The translations under genes and the position numbers were made by a program. From Candidatus Melainabacteria bacterium (lineage in GTDB: Bacteria > Actinomycetota > Actinomycetes > Mycobacteriales > Pseudonocardiaceae), in contig CAJCJE010000599.1 of NCBI GenBank assembly GCA_903970565.1, positions 1 to 8,935 on the forward strand: a stretch of DNA of 8,935 bases, read 5' to 3'. Within the stretch, counting starts at the first letter, position 1; every line of letters starts with the position of its first letter. Shown in pieces: positions 6,574 to 8,935 of the stretch. The notes below the pieces were generated by a model. It made no database searches. It had not been told where the DNA came from and worked only from the letters and a program-made list of their open reading frames with translations.

Positions 6574-7182
6574 TCAGCCGAAGTTCTCCACCACGACGTC
6601 GGCGACGGCCTTCATGGTGGTGCGGCGGTCCATTGCGGTGCGCTGAATCCAGCGGAATGCATCCGGTTCGGACATTCCCTGCTTGGCCATGAGCAGACCC
6701 TTGGCGCGCTCGATGACCTTGCGCGTCTCCAGCCGCTCGGTGAGCCCGGCGACCTCGTTCTCCAGCGCCTGTATTTCGGTGAACCGGCTGATCGCCAATT
6801 CGACCGCGGGTACCAGGTCGCGCTTGGAGAACGGCTTGACCAGGTAGGCCATCGCCCCGGCGTCACGAGCCTGCTCGACGAGGTCGCGCTGGCTGAACGC
6901 GGTCAGCATGACCACCGGCGCGACACGCTTGGCGGCGATCTGCGAGGCGGCCCCGATACCGTCCAGACGCGGCATCTTGATATCCAGGATGACCAGGTCG
7001 GGGTGTAGTTCCTCGGCCAGCTGGACAGCCTGTTCACCATCGCCGGCCTCGCCGACGACCTCGTAGCCCTCTTCGCGCAGCATCTCGACGAGGTCGAGCC
7101 GAATCAACGCCTCGTCCTCGGCGACGAGCACGCGGCGAGCGGGTTTAGGCCCGTCCTGGGCCTCGGCAGCCGGTTGGGTCAC
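6574..7182 (-). CDS. pdtaR: ANTAR-domain response regulator, PdtaR-like
   Basis: A 202-residue cytoplasmic two-component response regulator. Residues 16-130 are a receiver domain: acidic pocket E22-D23, phospho-acceptor D67 in VILDIKMP, switch T94 and K116 in LVKPF. A helical linker leads to an ANTAR RNA-binding domain (about 140-198) with the diagnostic stretch VIERAKGLLMAKQGMSE and the segment DAFRWIQRTAMDRRTTMK. The whole protein closely resembles Mycobacterium tuberculosis PdtaR (Rv1626, about 205 residues), the partner of histidine kinase PdtaS. No kinase gene lies in the window. ANTAR proteins prevent transcription termination, or alter translation, by binding paired RNA hairpins. The start is GTG (7180-7182), with AGGAGGA five bases upstream; longer upstream readings are arginine-rich non-coding sequence. 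It sits 515 bases upstream of livK on the same strand; I recall a similar regulator-liv arrangement in Streptomyces. Confidence 0.93.
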   Translation of the reverse strand: MTQPAAEAQDGPKPARRVLVAEDEALIRLDLVEMLREEGYEVVGEAGDGEQAVQLAEELHPDLVILDIKMPRLDGIGAASQIAAKRVAPVVMLTAFSQRDLVEQARDAGAMAYLVKPFSKRDLVPAVELAISRFTEIQALENEVAGLTERLETRKVIERAKGLLMAKQGMSEPDAFRWIQRTAMDRRTTMKAVADVVVENFG

Positions 7183-7214
7183 CGGGGTCCTCCTGGTGTT
7201 TTCGAGCTTCCACC

Positions 7215-7261
7215 GGCACTCTCGTGCCCGGAATGCGAAGCGTACCGGGACGAACCGGTTC
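7215..7261 (-). promoter_or_regulatory. Hairpin and palindrome in the pdtaR upstream region
   Basis: On the minus strand GGCAC-GAGA-GTGCC (7215-7228) is a 5-bp stem closed by a GNRA-type tetraloop, located about 33 bases upstream of the pdtaR start. Further upstream is GAACCGGTTC (7252-7261), a perfect 10-base palindrome that could be a protein site. No clear -35/-10 pair for pdtaR was found; TACGCT on the minus strand nearby (about 7239-7244) is a -10-like hexamer without a convincing -35. Confidence 0.3.
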
Positions 7262-7304
7262 CTGGCGCGCACAAGGCGCCGCCACGACCGTGCGATTGCC
7301 CACT

Positions 7305-7341
7305 TCCGGCCGCCGCACCCGCTCCTCCGGCCGCCGCACCC
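7305..7341. repeat. 16-base direct repeat, 21-base period
   Basis: TCCGGCCGCCGCACCC occurs at 7305-7320 and again at 7326-7341, separated by GCTCC. The copies are identical over 16 bases. The repeat sits between the pdtaR upstream region and the point where phosphotransferase-like coding sequence begins (about 7344), so it may mark a rearrangement or slippage junction. Confidence 0.7.
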
Positions 7342-7343
7342 CG

Positions 7344-7511
7344 GTGAGGGCCACCCTGGCGGTCGGCGATCCGGCCTGCGATCTGATCGGCGCCTGGACC
7401 CTGCTGAGTGCGCTGCTGCCGGACCCCGCGTCCCTCCTGGCCGCCGACGGTCGGACCGCCATCGCACGGCGCGGACTCGACGAGTTGGTCGACGACTACC
7501 GGCGCGACTGA
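7344..7511 (+). pseudogene. Relic of an aminoglycoside/macrolide phosphotransferase (APH) family gene
   Basis: The plus-strand frame from about 7344 to the TGA at 7509-7511 encodes 55 residues with good third-position GC bias. It includes LAVGDPACDLIGAWTLLSA, which matches the conserved segment following the metal-binding Asp motif in APH-family small-molecule kinases. It ends RRGLDELVDDYRRD, like the C-terminal helix of that family. The rest is missing: no HGDLHxGN catalytic loop or N-terminal lobe is encoded in any frame upstream, and the segment between the two conserved parts is much shorter than usual. The frame stays open to an ATG at 7224, but that part is arginine-rich non-coding-type sequence. 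The remnant cannot be an active kinase. It could instead be a small gene of unknown role starting at GTG 7344, but no good ribosome site precedes it. Confidence 0.5.
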
Positions 7512-7588
7512 GTACGGTCGAGGAATTCGAACGGCGCGAGGACGGTGCTGCGAGCTGGATCACGATGTCGGTGGCCCACGGCAAGACC

Positions 7589-7614
7589 TAGTATTCGGAT
7601 AGTTACCGAACGGT
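7589..7614 (+). promoter_or_regulatory. Probable promoter -10 and operator of the FAD oxidoreductase gene
   Basis: TAGTAT (7589-7594) matches a TANNNT -10 element, though no clear -35 lies 17 bases upstream. Directly after it is TTCGG-ATAGTTA-CCGAA (7594-7610), an inverted repeat with 5-base arms, overlapping a second palindrome ACCG-AA-CGGT (7605-7614). The ACCGAACGGT core resembles operators of actinobacterial TetR-family repressors. Ribosome site GGGGAGGA (7627-7634) follows, so a repressor bound here would sit over the transcription start. Confidence 0.4.
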
Positions 7615-7641
7615 TGTTAGCCATCTGGGGAGGAACCAGCC

Positions 7642-8811
7642 ATGACGCTCAACAACGTGGTTGTCGTCGGTGCGTCGGCGGCCGGACTGACCGCCGCGGA
7701 GGCGCTGCGCCGGGAGGGTTACGCCGGCAAACTGACCATGATCGGGGCAGAGAAGCACTTCCCCTACGACCGGCCGCCGCTGTCCAAGCAGGTCCTCGCC
7801 GGCACCTGGGAAGCCGACCGGGTCACCCTCCGCCAGGACGACGCACTGTCCACATTGGATGCGGAATGGCTGCTCGGCACCGAGGCGACCGGCCTTGACG
7901 TCGCCGCCCGCTCGGTCCGACTCGCTGACGGCAGGGTGCTCGACTACGACGGCCTGGTCATCGCGACCGGTGTCACGCCGAGGCAACTGCCGTTCGGACA
8001 CGAACTCGCCGGCGTGCACACGCTGCGCACCAGGGACGACTCGCTGCGGCTGCGCGCGGACCTGGTCCCCGGCCGCAACCTGGTCATCGTCGGCGCGGGC
8101 TTCCTCGGCGCGGAGACCGCCGCGGTCGCGCGCGAACTCGGACTGACCGTGACCCTGGTCGATCCACTGCCGGCCCCGATGATCCGCCAGTTCGGCGCGG
8201 AGATCGGCGGCGCGCTCGCCGACCTGCACGCCGAGCACGGCGTCCGACTGGAACTCAACGCCGGCGTGGCCGGGTTGAGCGGGGTCGGCGGCCGGGTCAG
8301 CGGGGTCGCGCTGACCGATGGCCGGACGCTGCCGGCGGATGTGGTCCTGGTGGCGATCGGCGCGGTGCCCAACACCGGCTGGTTGGCCGATACCGGCCTC
8401 TCGCTCGGCAACGGCGTCGACTGCGACGAACAGTGTCAGGCCGCACCGGGCATCGTCGCCGCCGGCGACGTGGCCAGTTGGGTGCACCCGGACCTGGGTA
8501 CCCGGATTCGCGTCGAGCATCGGATGAACGCCACCGAGCAGGGCATCGCGGCGGCGAACACGCTGCTGGGCAACGGAAAGCCGTTCGCGCCGATCCCCTA
8601 CTTCTGGACCGACCAGTACGACGTGAAGATCCAGGCGTACGGCACCTTCCCGCCCGACACCGAGCTGTCCATCGTCGACGGCTCGCCGAGCGAGGGCAAG
8701 TTCACCGCCGAGTACCGACGCGGTGACCGTATTTTCGGCGTACTCGGCTGGAACATGCCCAAGCAGACCCGCGCCCTACGCGCCCGCGCCCTGGCCACCC
8801 CGGTCGCCTGA
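7642..8811 (+). CDS. FAD-dependent NAD(P)H ferredoxin/rubredoxin-reductase-type oxidoreductase
   Basis: A complete 389-residue flavoprotein of the putidaredoxin/rubredoxin/ferredoxin reductase group, which passes electrons from NAD(P)H through FAD to a small iron-sulfur protein serving a P450 or ring-hydroxylating oxygenase. Domains in order: FAD-binding Rossmann motif VVVGASAAGLTAAEALR (7-23); PYDRPPLSK (41-49) near the flavin; LVIATG (105-110); a second Rossmann motif IVGAGFLGAETA (149-160) for NAD(P)H; LVAIGAVPN (236-244); AAGDVA (273-278) binding FAD; and a C-terminal reductase domain with YFWTDQYDVKIQAYG (320-334). Length is usual for the family (about 390-410). The ATG at 7642 has GGGGAGGA 7 bases upstream. 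No ferredoxin, P450 or oxygenase gene is adjacent, so the electron acceptor is unknown. It is transcribed toward the right-edge gene, with only 34 bases between stops. Confidence 0.92.
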   Translation: MTLNNVVVVGASAAGLTAAEALRREGYAGKLTMIGAEKHFPYDRPPLSKQVLAGTWEADRVTLRQDDALSTLDAEWLLGTEATGLDVAARSVRLADGRVLDYDGLVIATGVTPRQLPFGHELAGVHTLRTRDDSLRLRADLVPGRNLVIVGAGFLGAETAAVARELGLTVTLVDPLPAPMIRQFGAEIGGALADLHAEHGVRLELNAGVAGLSGVGGRVSGVALTDGRTLPADVVLVAIGAVPNTGWLADTGLSLGNGVDCDEQCQAAPGIVAAGDVASWVHPDLGTRIRVEHRMNATEQGIAAANTLLGNGKPFAPIPYFWTDQYDVKIQAYGTFPPDTELSIVDGSPSEGKFTAEYRRGDRIFGVLGWNMPKQTRALRARALATPVA

Positions 8812-8845
8812 TCCCTGGCTCGGACCGGTCGCGTCCCCTTGGGTG

Positions 8846-8935
8846 TCAGCGGTCCTCGGCGCGGACAGCGGCGATGAACTCGTGGATCTTGCCGTGGTCC
8901 TTGACCCCCTTGGCGCTTTCCACCTCGGAACTCAC
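8846..8935 (-). CDS. trpF: C-terminal end of a probable phosphoribosylanthranilate isomerase (TrpF), partial
   Basis: The minus-strand frame is open from the right edge to the TGA at 8846-8848 and encodes 29 residues, beginning VSSEVESAKGVKDHGKI and ending FIAAVRAEDR. This matches the C-terminal signature of TrpF, normally D-V-S-S-G-V-E-x-x-x-G-x-K-D, which binds the substrate phosphate at the end of the TIM barrel. TrpF catalyses the third step of tryptophan synthesis, the Amadori rearrangement of phosphoribosylanthranilate. The usual Gly in SSGVE is Glu here. Many actinobacteria lack trpF and use the bifunctional PriA, so this may be a divergent or acquired copy. Only 29 residues are visible, so the name is provisional. 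Confidence 0.6.
   Translation of the reverse strand: MSSEVESAKGVKDHGKIHEFIAAVRAEDR

Noticed and set aside
6236..6646. Short open frames in the pdtaR-livK gap, on both strands
   Set aside because: No ribosome sites, no domain, and composition typical of random high-GC sequence.
7183..7584. Longer pdtaR N-terminus on the minus strand
   Set aside because: The extra residues are Arg/Ser-rich and unlike any response regulator; GTG 7182 has a strong ribosome site.
8812..8845. Bidirectional terminator between the reductase and the right-edge gene
   Set aside because: Only an 8-base palindrome (GACCGGTC, 8823-8830) is seen, too weak for a terminator call.

Overview
The window is high-GC DNA with strong G/C preference at third codon positions, GTG starts mixed with ATG, and gene families typical of Actinomycetota: a PdtaR-type ANTAR response regulator and an F420-type luciferase-like oxidoreductase. 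Genus cannot be fixed from the sequence alone. No tRNA, rRNA, CRISPR array, insertion sequence or integrase gene is visible.

Layout. Positions 1-721 (minus) hold the first 240 codons of a luciferase-like (LLM class) oxidoreductase whose C-terminus lies beyond the left edge. A roughly 220-base gap (722-941) holds a promoter, an operator-like palindrome and a terminator-like hairpin. Positions 942-6058 (minus) are a complete branched-chain amino-acid (LIV/HAAT-type) ABC importer, transcribed livK-livH-livM-livG-livF. The last four genes overlap end to end, while livK is separated from livH by 117 bases containing a strong stem-loop. A 515-base gap (6059-6573) carries the livK leader and several inverted repeats. 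Positions 6574-7182 (minus) are a pdtaR-like response regulator with an RNA-binding ANTAR domain. Positions 7344-7511 (plus) look like a short relic of an aminoglycoside/macrolide phosphotransferase-family gene. Positions 7642-8811 (plus) are a complete NAD(P)H/FAD ferredoxin-reductase-type enzyme. Positions 8846-8935 (minus) are the last 29 codons of a protein that resembles the C-terminus of phosphoribosylanthranilate isomerase (TrpF).

How the parts work together. LivK is a lipoprotein that captures the amino acid outside the membrane, LivH and LivM form the channel, and LivG and LivF supply ATP hydrolysis. The stem-loop after livK could allow more binding protein than permease. The ANTAR regulator lies just upstream on the same strand. 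ANTAR proteins act on RNA hairpins, and the livK leader contains two adjacent small hairpins, so regulation of the importer by RNA binding is a reasonable but unproven hypothesis; the hairpins do not match the strict ANTAR hexaloop rule. The flanking oxidoreductases appear to be separate transcription units, each with an operator-like inverted repeat near its promoter.

I see no clearly new multi-gene system. The points of interest are mainly regulatory: leader hairpins, the intercistronic hairpin, and operator palindromes. Others are the LivG N-terminal extension, the phosphotransferase relic, and the possible trpF at the right edge.
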